Counted from the first letter of the stretch, positions 44,762 to 54,142 are shown. The stretch: 64,000 nt of DNA from Pseudorhodoferax soli (GCF_003337555.1 NZ_QPJK01000006.1:186001-250000); one strand, 5' to 3'. The notes: generated from the letters alone by a model not told the origin. Numbers and translations: made by a program.

Positions 44762-45169
44762 ATGTACAGCGTCAACGTTCGCGACCACTTCATGATCGCC
44801 CACAGCTTCCGTGGCGAGGCCTTCGGGCCGGCCCAGCGCCTGCACGGCGCGACCTACGTGGTCGACGCCACCTTCCGGCGCCGCGCACTGGACGCCGACG
44901 GCATGGTGGTCGACATCGCGCTGGCCACCAGCGTGCTGCGCGAGGTGCTGTCTGAATTCAACTTCCGCAACCTGGACGACGAGAGCGCCTTCACCGGCCA
45001 GAACACCACGACGGAGTTCATGGCCCGCGTGGTGTTCGAGCGCATCGCCGCGCGCGCGCAGGCCGGTGAGCTGGGGCCGCACGCCCATGGGCTGGCGTCG
45101 CTGCGCGTGCGGCTGCACGAGTCGCACGTGGCCTGGGCCGAGTACGAAGGTCCGCTGGCGCCGGCCTGA
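44762..45169 (+). CDS. PTPS/QueD-fold protein lacking canonical catalytic residues
   Basis: This 135-residue protein has the tetrahydropterin synthase fold pattern: [38 protein letters not shown] and RLHES. Compared with E. coli QueD, the catalytic Cys of CGRLHGH is Ala, the second zinc His of HGH is Ala (HGA), and the LDHH catalytic pair is not conserved. One zinc His (in IAHSF), the His of HGA and the substrate-anchoring Glu (LHES) remain. So it is either an enzyme with altered chemistry or a pterin-binding protein. The stop overlaps the GT4 start (TGATG). Confidence 0.82.
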   Translation: MYSVNVRDHFMIAHSFRGEAFGPAQRLHGATYVVDATFRRRALDADGMVVDIALATSVLREVLSEFNFRNLDDESAFTGQNTTTEFMARVVFERIAARAQAGELGPHAHGLASLRVRLHESHVAWAEYEGPLAPA

Positions 45170-46224
45170 TGGCGGGGATGGCGCGCCACTGCGTGTTCCT
45201 GGTGCCCGGCGATGCGCAGGCGCGCACAGGTGGCACGCTGTACGACCGCCGCATCGCCGAGGGCCTGCGCGCCCTCGGCTGGCAGGTCGACTGGTGCTCG
45301 CCCGGCGATGGGTTTCCCTCGCCGGGTGCGCCAGCGCGTGCGCAGGCGGCCGCCTGCACCGCGGCCCTGCCCGATGGTGCGCTGGTGGTGGCCGACGGCC
45401 TGGCCTTCGGCGTGCTCGCTGAACTGGCCGAACGCCATGCACAGCGGCTGCGCTGGGTGGCGCTCGTGCACCACCCGCTGGCGCTCGAGAGCGGGCTGTC
45501 GCCGCAGGAGCAGGACCGGCTGCAGGCCAGCGAGCGGCGCGCGCTGGCCTGCGCGCGCCAGGTGATCGTGACCAGTGCGGCAACGGCGCGGGCCCTCGGT
45601 GCCTACGGCGTGCCGGCCACGCGCACCGCCGTGGTCGAGCCGGGAACCGACCCGGTGCCGCCCGCGCAGGGCAGCGGGCAGGGCCTGTCGTTGCTGTGCG
45701 TGGCCACGGTCACGCCGCGCAAGGCCCACGCGCTGCTGCTGCAGGCGCTGGCCGGCCTGCGCGAGCGGCCCTGGCACCTGCATTGCGTCGGCAGCCTGGA
45801 CCGCGATGCGGCCACGGCTGCGGCAGCGCAGGATCTGGTGCAGGCCTTGGGCTTGGGTCAGCGCGTGACCTGGCACGGCGAAGTCGCGGCCGAGCCGCTG
45901 CAAGCGCTGTACGCGCAGGCCGATCTGTTCGTGCTGCCTTCGCTGTACGAGGGCTACGGCATGGCCTTCGCCGAAGCGCTCGCGCACGGGTTGCCGGTGC
46001 TCGGCTGCGCAGCCGGCGCCGTGCCCGACACCGTGCCGGCCACGGCCGGCGTGCTGGTGCCGCCCGGCGATCCGGTGGCCCTGCAGGCCGCGCTGCAGCC
46101 GTTGCTTGACAACACGGCGTGGCGGCAGGCGCTGGCGGCTGGCGCGCGCGCCGCCGGCCAGCGGCTGCCGCGCTGGGAGCAGGCGGCCGCCCGTTTCGCT
46201 GCCGTGCTGGAGGCCTCGGCATGA
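45169..46224 (+). CDS. GT4-family glycosyltransferase
   Basis: This 351-residue GT-B protein has a Gly-rich N-terminal loop (ARTGGTLYDRRIAEGL), a central linker, VATVTPRKAHALLLQAL at the start of the C-terminal nucleotide-sugar domain and the retaining-GT motif SLYEGYGMAFAEAL. The start ATG overlaps the PTPS-like stop, and the stop overlaps the next methyltransferase (ATGA). A sugar is therefore probably added to a product of this cluster. No polysaccharide genes are nearby. Confidence 0.88.
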   Translation: MAGMARHCVFLVPGDAQARTGGTLYDRRIAEGLRALGWQVDWCSPGDGFPSPGAPARAQAAACTAALPDGALVVADGLAFGVLAELAERHAQRLRWVALVHHPLALESGLSPQEQDRLQASERRALACARQVIVTSAATARALGAYGVPATRTAVVEPGTDPVPPAQGSGQGLSLLCVATVTPRKAHALLLQALAGLRERPWHLHCVGSLDRDAATAAAAQDLVQALGLGQRVTWHGEVAAEPLQALYAQADLFVLPSLYEGYGMAFAEALAHGLPVLGCAAGAVPDTVPATAGVLVPPGDPVALQAALQPLLDNTAWRQALAAGARAAGQRLPRWEQAAARFAAVLEASA

Positions 46225-47045
46225 GCGGCTTCAGCCGCGGCTGGCTGGCCTTGCGCGAGCCCTTCGATCGGGCCGCACGCGCGGCCGGCGATGCCGCCCT
46301 GGCCGCCCTGGCCCGGCACGGCCCGCCGGGCACGCTGGAGGTGCTGGACCTGGGCTGCGGCACCGCCAGCAGCCTGCGTGCGCTGGCGCCGCGGCTCGGC
46401 GGTGCGCAGCGCTGGTGCCTGGTCGACCACGACCAGGACCTGCTCGCCACCGTGCCGCGCACCATGCAGGCCTGGGCTGAAGGCCATGGGCTGCAGATCG
46501 AATGGACGTGCCGCCGGGCCGACCTCGCCACGGGCCTGGCGGCCCTGCCGTTTCCGCAGGCCGGCCTGGTCACGGCCTCCGCGCTGCTCGACCTGGTGTC
46601 CGAGGCCTGGCTGGCCGAGCTGGTGGCGCGCAGCCGCGCGGCGCAAGCTGCCGTGTGCTGGTCGCTCAGCGTCGATGGGCGGCTGGACTTCACGCCGGCC
46701 GATCCGGCCGATGCGAAGGTGCTGGCGCTGTTCGCTGCGCACCAGCGGCGCGACAAGGGCTTCGGCCCGGCACTCGGCGAGACGGCACCGGCGCGTGCCG
46801 ACGCGCTGCTGCGTGCAGCCGGCTACCGCACGGTGCTGACGCAGAGCGACTGGCGCATCGCCGGTGCCCGCGGCGCGGACGACCAGGCCATGCTGCAGGC
46901 GCTGGTCGAGGGCATGGCCCTGGCCGCGCAGGAGCAGGGGCCGGCGCAGGCCGCTGCGGTGGAGGCCTGGCGCGCACGCCGCCTCGCAGGCCTGGCCGGC
47001 ACGCAGCTGTGCGTGGGCCACACCGACGTGCTGGGCACGCTGTAA
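46221..47045 (+). CDS. SAM-dependent class I methyltransferase
   Basis: This 274-residue protein has motif I as VLDLGCGTASSLRAL, an acidic strand end CLVDHDQDLL, and LVTASALLDLVSEAWL as motif IV. It resembles methyltransferases acting on small molecules; no subfamily is assignable. It is the last plus-strand gene of the cluster, 10 bp from the convergent RibD-type gene. With the DUF938 protein it gives the cluster two methyltransferases. Confidence 0.82.
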   Translation: MSGFSRGWLALREPFDRAARAAGDAALAALARHGPPGTLEVLDLGCGTASSLRALAPRLGGAQRWCLVDHDQDLLATVPRTMQAWAEGHGLQIEWTCRRADLATGLAALPFPQAGLVTASALLDLVSEAWLAELVARSRAAQAAVCWSLSVDGRLDFTPADPADAKVLALFAAHQRRDKGFGPALGETAPARADALLRAAGYRTVLTQSDWRIAGARGADDQAMLQALVEGMALAAQEQGPAQAAAVEAWRARRLAGLAGTQLCVGHTDVLGTL

Positions 47046-47055
47046 CGGGCGGCGG

Positions 47056-47877
47056 TTAGCCGCGCAGGTCCATGTCCCACAGCACATCGCCGCCCAGGGC
47101 GAAGGTGCGCGTGGGTGGCCGCAGCGCCTGGGCCATCGCGTCGGCGCGGCGCACCTGCAGGCCGGGCCGGCCCGCGCCGATCACCACGGGCGCGACGATC
47201 AGGTGCAGCCGGTCCAGGCAGCCCTGCTGCGCGAACTGCGACACCGTGACGCCGCCGCCCTCGACGAACAGCGTGCGCAGGCCCCGCGCGGCCAGTGCCG
47301 CCCGCAACGCCGGCAGGGGCAGCTGGCCGTCCGCGCCGGGCGCCAGGGCGATGACCTGGTCGGCACCGAGCCGGGCCTCGGCCTGTGCGCGGCACGCGGT
47401 GTCGCAGACCAGCAGCGTGGGCGCCGCGCCGTCGCGGAACACGCGGGCATCGCCCCGCACGCGCAGCCGCGGATCGAGCACCACGCGCACGGGGTTGGGG
47501 CCGGCCACATGGCGCGTGGTCAGCTGCGGGTTGTCCAGGCTCGCGGTGCTCGCGCCCACGATCACGGCGTCGCAGAGCGCGCGCAGGCGGTGCAGGTGCG
47601 TGAGGCCTTCGGGGCCGTTGACGTAGAAGGCGTCGCCGCAGTGCGTGGCGATGCAGCCGTCCAGGCTCTGGCCCAGTTGCGCGATGGTCCAGTCGGCGCT
47701 GGCGCCCTGGCGGTCCAGCAAGGGCTTGAGCAGCGCGAACAGCTGCTCGGCCTCGGCGTCCCAGCCCGGCCGCAGGGCGTAGCCGCCGGCCTCGGACCAG
47801 CGCAAGGGCGTGCCATCGGCCTGCGGCGGCCGGCCTTCGCGCCGGCGCTGCGCGAGGGACAGGCACAGGGGCCACAA
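47056..47877 (-). CDS. RibD C-terminal-type (DHFR-fold) reductase
   Basis: This protein of about 273 residues has the RibD reductase domain. TIAQLGQSLDGCIAT begins the fold, AVIVGASTASLDNPQLTTR is the NADPH/substrate loop, and LFVEGGGVTVSQF is a late motif. It lacks the RibD deaminase domain, so it is a stand-alone reductase for a pyrimidine- or pterin-like substrate. The first recognised start is TTG at 47877. The frame stays open upstream to a CTG at 47916 that has GGGAG 6 nt before it, and the true start may be there. It is convergent with the cluster, which suggests a separate promoter. Confidence 0.8.
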   Translation of the reverse strand: MWPLCLSLAQRRREGRPPQADGTPLRWSEAGGYALRPGWDAEAEQLFALLKPLLDRQGASADWTIAQLGQSLDGCIATHCGDAFYVNGPEGLTHLHRLRALCDAVIVGASTASLDNPQLTTRHVAGPNPVRVVLDPRLRVRGDARVFRDGAAPTLLVCDTACRAQAEARLGADQVIALAPGADGQLPLPALRAALAARGLRTLFVEGGGVTVSQFAQQGCLDRLHLIVAPVVIGAGRPGLQVRRADAMAQALRPPTRTFALGGDVLWDMDLRG

Positions 47878-48068
47878 AGCTTCGATGCCGGTGTGCGGCA
47901 GGGGAACAGCGCTCAGGGTTTTCTCCCGGGGGACAGGCGCGCACCGGGCTGGCGCGGGCGGCTGCGGACCATGCTAGCAGCGCGTGGCCGGTGCCACTGT
48001 AGGCCATCGAGCCTTCGCCGGCAGCACCGCGGTGGCCACGCAAACACGTTCTTATACTGGTTCGCGCC

Positions 48069-49391
48069 ATGCCCGATACGTCATCCCCCTTGCCGGCCGA
48101 AAGCTGGCCCTATGTGCAGATCCTCGTGCGGCTGGCGCTGTCCCTTGCGCTGGGCCTGTTGATCGGCCTGGAACGCGAGCGCCGCGGCAAGGAGGCCGGG
48201 CTGCGCACCTTTGGCTTCGTGGCCTTGCTGGGCGCGCTGGGCGGCTCGCTCGGAACGCCGTTCGCCCTGGCGACGCTGGCGCTGACCGGCATGCTGACGG
48301 TGGTGCTCAACGTGCAGACCCTGCGCGCCAACCAGGGCGCCGAACTGACCACGTCGGCGGCGATGCTGGTGACCTGCATGGCGGGCATCCTGTGCGGGCT
48401 GGGCCACACCATCTCGCCGGCCGCGGTGATGGTGATCGCCACCGCGCTGCTGGCCTGGAAGGAGCGGCTGGCCGGCTTCTCCATGGGGCTGTCGGAGAGC
48501 GAGCTGCGCTCTGCGCTGCTGCTGGCCATCCTGGCCATCGTCATCTACCCGGCCCTGCCGGCCGGCGCCATCGGCCCCTTCGGCCTCGTGGAGCCACGCG
48601 CGGCCTGGGTCACGGTGATCCTGATCGCCGGCATCGGCTTCGTGAACTACATCCTGTGGAAGATGTACGGCACCCGCGGCGCCGAGCTCTCCGGCTTTCT
48701 GGGTGGCCTGGTCAACAGCAACTTCACGGTGATCGAGATGGCCTCGCGCGTGCGCCAGTCGGCCGGCGCGCTGCAGGGCACGGCGTTTCGCGGCATCCTG
48801 CTGGCCACCGCCGCGATGCTGCTGCGCAATGCCGCGCTGCTGGCCATCCTCGCGCCGCTGGCGCTGCTGGGTTCGCTGGGCGCCTTCGGCCTGATGCTGC
48901 TGTGCTGCCTGGTGCTCGTGCTGGCAAGCCTGCGTGGGCGCCGCGGCATGCCGCCGGTGCAGGCCCCGGCCATCACGCTGGACCTGCCGTTCTCGCTGCC
49001 CCAGGCGCTCAAGTACGGCGTGGTGTTCCTGCTGCTGCACGTGGTGGGTGCGCTCACGCAGCGCCAGTTCGGCGATGCAGGCTTCTACTTCGTGAGCGTG
49101 GTCGGCGGGCTGATGTCCAGCGCCAGCGCCGTGGCGGCCGCCGCCACGCTGGCCGCGCAGGGCAGCCTGGCGCCCGGCGTGGCCGGCACGGGCGCGGTGC
49201 TGGCCTCGTTCACGAGCATGGCGTTCAGCCTGTCCTTCGTGCTGCGCACGCGCGAGCGCGGGCTGATCCTGCGCCTGGGCGCCGCCATGCTGGGCGTTGC
49301 CGCTGCGGGCATGGCGGGGCTGCTGCTGGCGCGCCGGCTCGAACCCTGGCTCATGCAGTGGCTGCCGGCGCTGGGCCGGTTGCATTCCTAG
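48069..49391 (+). CDS. MgtC/SapB-DUF4010 membrane protein
   Basis: This 440-residue protein has about 12 predicted helices. The N-terminal MgtC/SapB-like domain (ALGLLIGLERERRGKEAGLRT in parts, LTTSAAMLVTCMAGILCG) is followed by the DUF4010 domain (GGLVNSNFTVIEMASRVRQ, GGLMSSASAVAAAATLA). Function is unknown; MgtC-like proteins are linked to magnesium stress and to interaction with other membrane proteins. A TATACT box at 48053-48058, only 10 bp before the ATG, suggests a nearly leaderless message. The 3' end overlaps the convergent MFS gene by 4 bp. Confidence 0.86.
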   Translation: MPDTSSPLPAESWPYVQILVRLALSLALGLLIGLERERRGKEAGLRTFGFVALLGALGGSLGTPFALATLALTGMLTVVLNVQTLRANQGAELTTSAAMLVTCMAGILCGLGHTISPAAVMVIATALLAWKERLAGFSMGLSESELRSALLLAILAIVIYPALPAGAIGPFGLVEPRAAWVTVILIAGIGFVNYILWKMYGTRGAELSGFLGGLVNSNFTVIEMASRVRQSAGALQGTAFRGILLATAAMLLRNAALLAILAPLALLGSLGAFGLMLLCCLVLVLASLRGRRGMPPVQAPAITLDLPFSLPQALKYGVVFLLLHVVGALTQRQFGDAGFYFVSVVGGLMSSASAVAAAATLAAQGSLAPGVAGTGAVLASFTSMAFSLSFVLRTRERGLILRLGAAMLGVAAAGMAGLLLARRLEPWLMQWLPALGRLHS

Positions 49392-50629
49392 CCCGGCGCA
49401 GCTTGTGGCCCTGGCGGCCGGGGTGGCGGCCGGGCCGCGAACGCGAACACGATCTGCGTGATGCCTGCTGCCAGCCCCAGCGTGGCGGCCACCTGCCAGG
49501 CCAGCGTGTAGTTGCCGAGCAGGTCGTAGACCAGCCCGCCGCCGAAAGCACCCAGGAAGCTGCCGAGCTGGTGGCTGCAGAAGGCCACGCCGGCCAGCAT
49601 GGCCTGCCAACGCAGGCCGAAGGTGTCGGCGATCCAGCCCGACACCAGCGGCGCCACGCCCAGCCACAGGAAGCCCATGATGGATGCGAACACCAGCGTG
49701 CTCTCGACCGTGGGCAGGGTGCGGAAGTACCAGACCACGACGACCGAGCGCAGCAGGTAGATCAGTCCCAGCAGCATCTGCTTGGGCCAACGGCCACCCG
49801 CCCAGCCGAAGAACAGGCTGCCCAGTACGTTGAAGCCGCCGATCAGCCCGAGCGCCTGCGCGCTGAGCATGGGCTGCATGCCGCACAGGTCCAGGTAGGC
49901 CGGCAGGTGGGTGGTCAGGAACACCAGCTGCATGCCGCAGACGAAATACGCCAGCGACATGACGACGAAGGGCCGGTGCGCCAGTGCCATGCGCAGCGCG
50001 CTGCCGGCGCCTTGTTGCATGCCGCCGGCCGGCTGCACCGGCGCGGGCAGGCGGTCGACCCGGCCGGCCCACCAGGCGGCCGGCAGCATGGCCAGCGCCA
50101 GCACCGCGAAGGCCGCCACGCCCATGCGCCAGCCCGATTGCTGGCTGATGGCCTGGCCCAGCGGCGCGGCGATCAACGCGCCCAGCGAGCCGGCCGCCGA
50201 GACCATGCCCAGCACGCTGCTGCGCAGCACCGGCGGCACGGAACGCGCGGCCACGGCCATGGCCAGTGCGCTGCCAGTGCAGGCCATGGCGGCGCCGATC
50301 AGGATGCCGGCGCCCAGCAGCACGCCGAGGAAGCCCTGCGCCATGGCCAGCAGCACCAGCCCGAGCAGGTACAGCACCGCACCGCCGAGCAGCAGTGGCC
50401 GGTAGCCCACGCGCACGGCCAGCGCGCCGGCGAACGGCTGGAAGAAGCCCCAGGCCAGGTTCTGTACCGAGATCGCAATCGTGAAGTCGGAGACCGAGAT
50501 GCCGATGTCGCGCGTGAGCGGCGGCATGAACAGGCCCAGGCTTTGGCGCAGGCCCATGGCCAGGCTCAGCAGCAGCGAGGCGCCGAGGAGGATGGGAAGG
50601 ACGGGGCGCAGGGCGGTCCAGCGGGACAT
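49388..50629 (-). CDS. MFS transporter
   Basis: This 413-residue protein has 12 predicted helices. Features are LLLSLAMGLRQSLGLFMPPL at helix 1, FAGALAVRVGYRPLLLGG at the loop 2-3 motif, FVVMSLAYFVCGMQLVFLTTHLP at helix 7 and GWIADTFGLRWQ at loop 10-11. It belongs to the oxalate/formate-antiporter-like or monocarboxylate-type MFS group. The substrate is unknown. The ATG at 50629 lies 95 bp from the stop of the next upstream minus-strand gene. Confidence 0.87.
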   Translation of the reverse strand: MSRWTALRPVLPILLGASLLLSLAMGLRQSLGLFMPPLTRDIGISVSDFTIAISVQNLAWGFFQPFAGALAVRVGYRPLLLGGAVLYLLGLVLLAMAQGFLGVLLGAGILIGAAMACTGSALAMAVAARSVPPVLRSSVLGMVSAAGSLGALIAAPLGQAISQQSGWRMGVAAFAVLALAMLPAAWWAGRVDRLPAPVQPAGGMQQGAGSALRMALAHRPFVVMSLAYFVCGMQLVFLTTHLPAYLDLCGMQPMLSAQALGLIGGFNVLGSLFFGWAGGRWPKQMLLGLIYLLRSVVVVWYFRTLPTVESTLVFASIMGFLWLGVAPLVSGWIADTFGLRWQAMLAGVAFCSHQLGSFLGAFGGGLVYDLLGNYTLAWQVAATLGLAAGITQIVFAFAARPPPRPPGPQAAPG

Positions 50630-50724
50630 CGCTTGTCTCTTCTTGGTGTGGGGAGCGGTCGAGCATAGTCCTGCGGCCACGCACCGGCGCGCAGGGCTGT
50701 CGCCTGCGTGTCTTGCCGGCGCGG

Positions 50725-51687
50725 TCAGCCGGCCTTGCCCACGAACCCGACCAGCGCGCCCATGGTCTGCTCCGGCGCCTCTTCCATGAGCCAGTGGCCC
50801 GAGCCCTTGACGATGGCGCCTTCCACGTTGTCCGCCACCAGCCGCCCCTGGTCGATCAGGAACTGGCCGCCCGCCTTCTCGCCGCTGAGCACCAGCATGG
50901 GCATCTGCAGCTTGGTCTGCGCGAAGCCGGCGAAGTCCTTGGCATCCTGCTCGAAGGCCTTGAAGTACTCGAAGCCGGCGCGCATGCCGCCGGGCTGCCC
51001 ATACGCCGCGGCGTAGAGGCGGCGGTCGGCCTCGGGCACCGAGTGCTTGGGGTCGGCGGCGAAGTCGTTCCAGAAGTGCTCGAAGTAGATGCGCTCGCGG
51101 CCGTGCACGAGCTTGAGCGGCGTTTCGCCGTGGAAGTGGAAATGCCACAGGTCGCGCAGCAGCCAGACGTGGGTCCAGTCGCCCACGCCGGGCAGGAAGG
51201 CGTCCATGAGCACGATGCTCTCCACCTCGTCCGGGTACTGGGCCGCGTAGGCATAGGCCACCATGAGGCCGATGTCGTGGCCGACGATGCGCACCTTGCG
51301 GTGGCCCAGGCCCTGCACCAGCGCGTGGATGTCCTGCGCCATGCTCTTCTTGTCGTAGCCGGTTGCCGGCTTGTCGGAGCCGCCGGCGCCGCGCAGGTCG
51401 GGTGCGATCACGGTGCGGCTGGCCGCCAGCTGCGGCATCAGTGGGCGCCACATGTGGCTGGTCTCGGCGTAGCCATGCAGCAGCACCACCGGTGTCGCAT
51501 CCTTGTCGTTGCCGGCCTGCAGGTAGTGCAGGCGGATGCCGTTGGCGCTGGCCGTGCGGCTGTGGATGGTGGTGGCCGCGGGCTTGGCGGTCTGCGCTTG
51601 TGCGAAGACGCTCGACGCCAGCAGGGTGGCAGCGGTGGCCAGGCGGCGGTTCATGGTGCGGGTCATCAGGCGGTTTGGCAGGTCCAT
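50725..51687 (-). CDS. Secreted alpha/beta hydrolase with Asp nucleophile (epoxide hydrolase-like)
   Basis: This 320-residue protein has a signal peptide (residues 12-31, ending VFAQA). The fold motifs are VVLLHGYAETSHMW, DLRGAGGSDKP and the nucleophile elbow GHDIG with Asp138 instead of Ser. Asp at that point is typical of epoxide hydrolases and haloalkane/fluoroacetate dehalogenases. The base His is in GSGHWLMEE near the C-terminus. GAGGAG lies 5 nt before the ATG at 51687. It is 17 nt behind the SDR gene, so it is in the same operon. Confidence 0.87.
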   Translation of the reverse strand: MDLPNRLMTRTMNRRLATAATLLASSVFAQAQTAKPAATTIHSRTASANGIRLHYLQAGNDKDATPVVLLHGYAETSHMWRPLMPQLAASRTVIAPDLRGAGGSDKPATGYDKKSMAQDIHALVQGLGHRKVRIVGHDIGLMVAYAYAAQYPDEVESIVLMDAFLPGVGDWTHVWLLRDLWHFHFHGETPLKLVHGRERIYFEHFWNDFAADPKHSVPEADRRLYAAAYGQPGGMRAGFEYFKAFEQDAKDFAGFAQTKLQMPMLVLSGEKAGGQFLIDQGRLVADNVEGAIVKGSGHWLMEEAPEQTMGALVGFVGKAG

Positions 51688-51704
51688 GGTGTTCTCCTCG
51701 GGGT

Positions 51705-52457
51705 TCACAGCTGGCTCATGCCGCCGTCGATGACGATCTCGGTGCCGACGATGAAGGCCGACTCGGGTGCCGACAGGTGCAGCACGGTGGAGGCCACCTC
51801 CTGTGGCGTGCCGAAGCGGCCCAATGGGATCTGGCCCTGGATCTGCGCGGCCACGGCCTGTTGCGTGGCGGCGTCCAGGCCCAGCTTGCCGTACAGCGGC
51901 GTCGCCACCGGGCCAGGGCTGACCACGTTGACGCGGATGCCGCGCGGCAGCAGTTCGGCCGACAGCGTCTTGGCCAGCGAGATCAGCGCGGCCTTGCTGG
52001 CGGCGTACACGCTGGTGTTGGGCATGCCGATGTGGGCGTTGATGCTGCCGTTGAGCACGATGGACGCGCCCCGGTTCAGCAGCGGCAGCAGCGCCTGGAT
52101 CTGGAAGAAGGCGCCCTTGACGTTGGCATCGAAGCTCTGGTCCCACACCGCCTCGTCCACATCGGCGAACGGCAGCATGCGCGCCATGCCGGCGTTGATG
52201 AAGACGGCGTCGATGGCGGTGAAGCCCTGCGCTTGCAAGGCGGCGGCGAGTTCCCGGGCCGAGGCCGCCGTGCCAGTGGTGTTGGCGATGGCCACGGCGC
52301 CGTGGCCGATGTCCGCCACAGCGCTGTCCAACGCCGCGGCGCCCCGGCCGGTGATCGCCACGCGAGCACCTTCGGCGGCGAAAGCCTGTGCGGCCGCCAG
52401 GCCGATGCCGCTGCCGCCACCGGTGACCAGCACTTGCTTGTGTTCAAAACGTTCCAT
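51705..52457 (-). CDS. SDR-family oxidoreductase
   Basis: This 250-residue classical SDR has the cofactor motif TGGGSGIG (12-19), INAG (87-90) and the catalytic triad Ser138, Tyr151 and Lys155. GR after the second strand (ITGRGAAALD) suggests NADP(H) preference. AAGGAG lies 9 nt before the ATG at 52457. It is followed by the secreted hydrolase and is divergent from a LysR gene that probably regulates both. Confidence 0.9.
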   Translation of the reverse strand: MERFEHKQVLVTGGGSGIGLAAAQAFAAEGARVAITGRGAAALDSAVADIGHGAVAIANTTGTAASARELAAALQAQGFTAIDAVFINAGMARMLPFADVDEAVWDQSFDANVKGAFFQIQALLPLLNRGASIVLNGSINAHIGMPNTSVYAASKAALISLAKTLSAELLPRGIRVNVVSPGPVATPLYGKLGLDAATQQAVAAQIQGQIPLGRFGTPQEVASTVLHLSAPESAFIVGTEIVIDGGMSQL

Positions 52458-52569
52458 GATGTTCAACTCCTTCGAATGGTCCAGCGAACTTGCTGTGAGA
52501 GCGATGGTCCGCCGTTTCGCGGGCTGTGCCTTACCATGGCGACGATGCACACGTGCGAAATCGTCGAAC

Positions 52570-53490
52570 ATGTTGTCGGCCGATGAACTGGCGCTGCTCG
52601 AGGCCATCGAGCGCAGTGGCAGCCTGTCGCGCGCGGCGGCGCAGCTGGGCAAGGCGCCCTCGACCGTGTCGCACGCGGCGCGCCAACTGGAGGCGCGGTT
52701 CGACGCGCTGCTGTTCGACCGGCGCCGCTACCGCCTGCAGCTCACGCCGGCCGGCCAGTTGCTGGCGCAGGGCGCGGCCCAGATGTCGCAGGAGGCCGCG
52801 CGCCTGACCCGGCGCGTCAAGCAGGTGGCGGGCGGCTGGGAGGACCGGCTGTGGATCGTCACGGACGAGCTGCTGGAGATCGACACCCTGCTGCCGGTGG
52901 TGCAGGCCTTCGATGCGCTGCAATCCGGCGTCTCGCTGCGCATCACGCACGAGGTGCTGGGCGGCACCTGGGAAGCGCTGCGCGACGGCCGCGCCGACAT
53001 CGTGGTCGGCGCCACCAACGAACCGCCGGCCATTCCCCGGCTGCGCTGGACCGAGCTTGGCGCGCTGGACTGGGTGTTCGCCGTGTCACCGCGCCACGCG
53101 CTGGCCACCGCGCCCGAGCCACTGCAGCGCGAGGCGGTGGTGGCGCACCGCAGCGTGGTGGTGGCCGACACGGCGCGCCACGCCGGCGCGCGCGGCTATG
53201 GCACGCAGGGCGGGCAGCCGGTGCTGGCCGTGCCCAGCATGCTGGCCAAGGTGCGTGCGCAGCGTGCGGGCCTGGGCGTGGGCTGGCTGCCGCGGCACCG
53301 CGTGTCGGGCCTGCTGCAGCGTGGCGAACTGGTGGAAAAGCGCATGGCCGACCCGCGCGAGCCCAACACCCTGTACCTCGCCTGGCGTGGCGACCACGAC
53401 GGCCGTGCGCTGGCCTGGTGGGTGGAGCAGTTCCAGCAGCCGCGGCTGGCCAGGCGGCTGGTGGACGGGTTGGTGATGGACGGGGGCTGA
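52570..53490 (+). CDS. LysR-family transcriptional regulator
   Basis: This 306-residue protein has a LysR helix-turn-helix (ADELALLEAIERSGSLSRAA, APSTVSHAARQLEARFDALLF) and an effector-binding domain typical of the YhaJ/AllS-like group (LWIVTDELLEID, GGTWEALRDGRADIVVG). The start ATG at 52570 is 112 bp from the divergent SDR gene. It is expected to control the SDR-hydrolase pair and itself. Seven bp separate its stop from the convergent pseudouridine synthase. Confidence 0.9.
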   Translation: MLSADELALLEAIERSGSLSRAAAQLGKAPSTVSHAARQLEARFDALLFDRRRYRLQLTPAGQLLAQGAAQMSQEAARLTRRVKQVAGGWEDRLWIVTDELLEIDTLLPVVQAFDALQSGVSLRITHEVLGGTWEALRDGRADIVVGATNEPPAIPRLRWTELGALDWVFAVSPRHALATAPEPLQREAVVAHRSVVVADTARHAGARGYGTQGGQPVLAVPSMLAKVRAQRAGLGVGWLPRHRVSGLLQRGELVEKRMADPREPNTLYLAWRGDHDGRALAWWVEQFQQPRLARRLVDGLVMDGG

Positions 53491-53497
53491 GGCTGTG

Positions 53498-54142
53498 TCA
53501 GAACGGGCAGGGCGCAGAGAAGTGCAGCGGCTGTCCGCTGACCGGGTGCGCCAGCGCCAGGGCGCAGGCGTGCAGCAGCAGCCGCGGTGCCGAGGCCTGC
53601 ACGGCGGCGCTGGCATACAGCGCATCGCCCAGGATGGCATGGCCCTGGGCCGCCAGGTGCAGCCGCAGCTGGTGCGAGCGGCCCGTGACCGGCTCCAGTG
53701 CCAGCCGGCTGCGCGCGGCACTGCGCTCGAGCAGTTGCCAGCGCGTGCGGCTCGGCTTGCCGGCCGCGGGATCGACGATGGACAGCGGCCGGCGGGCCCA
53801 GTCCAGGCGGATCGGCAGGTCGATCAGGCCCCAGCCGTCGGCCTCTGGCGGCAGCGTCCAGTCGCCATCGACCACGGCCTCGTAGCGCTTGTCGACGCGG
53901 CGCTGCTCGAAGGCCATCGACAACGCACGCTGCGCCGCCGCCCCGCGGCCCATGATCACGAGGCCCGAGGTGGCCATGTCGAGCCGGTGCACGACCAGCG
54001 CGTCGGGGTAGAGCGCCTGCGCGCGTGCGGCCAGGCAGTCCTGTTTGTCCGGGCCGCGGCCCGGCACGGACAGCAGGCCGGCGGGCTTGTCGAGCACCAG
54101 CAGCGCCTCGTCCGCGTGGACGACCTCGAGCCCTGCGCTCAA
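53498..54142 (-). CDS. RluA-family RNA pseudouridine synthase
   Basis: This protein of about 214 residues is a single-domain RluA-type enzyme without an S4 domain. Motifs are LVLDKPAGLLSVPGRG, catalytic Asp55 in VHRLDMATSGLVIMG, KRYEAVVDG, GRSHQLRLH and ILGDALY. It converts uridine to pseudouridine in tRNA or rRNA. The start is TTG at 54142, overlapping the histidine kinase stop, with AGGAG 5 nt upstream. It is the last gene of the transcript that begins with gcvT. Confidence 0.88.
   Translation of the reverse strand: MSAGLEVVHADEALLVLDKPAGLLSVPGRGPDKQDCLAARAQALYPDALVVHRLDMATSGLVIMGRGAAAQRALSMAFEQRRVDKRYEAVVDGDWTLPPEADGWGLIDLPIRLDWARRPLSIVDPAAGKPSRTRWQLLERSAARSRLALEPVTGRSHQLRLHLAAQGHAILGDALYASAAVQASAPRLLLHACALALAHPVSGQPLHFSAPCPF

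Noticed and set aside
44762-45169. Queuosine pathway QueD
   Set aside because: queC, queE and queF are absent nearby and the catalytic Cys and HGH motif are not conserved.
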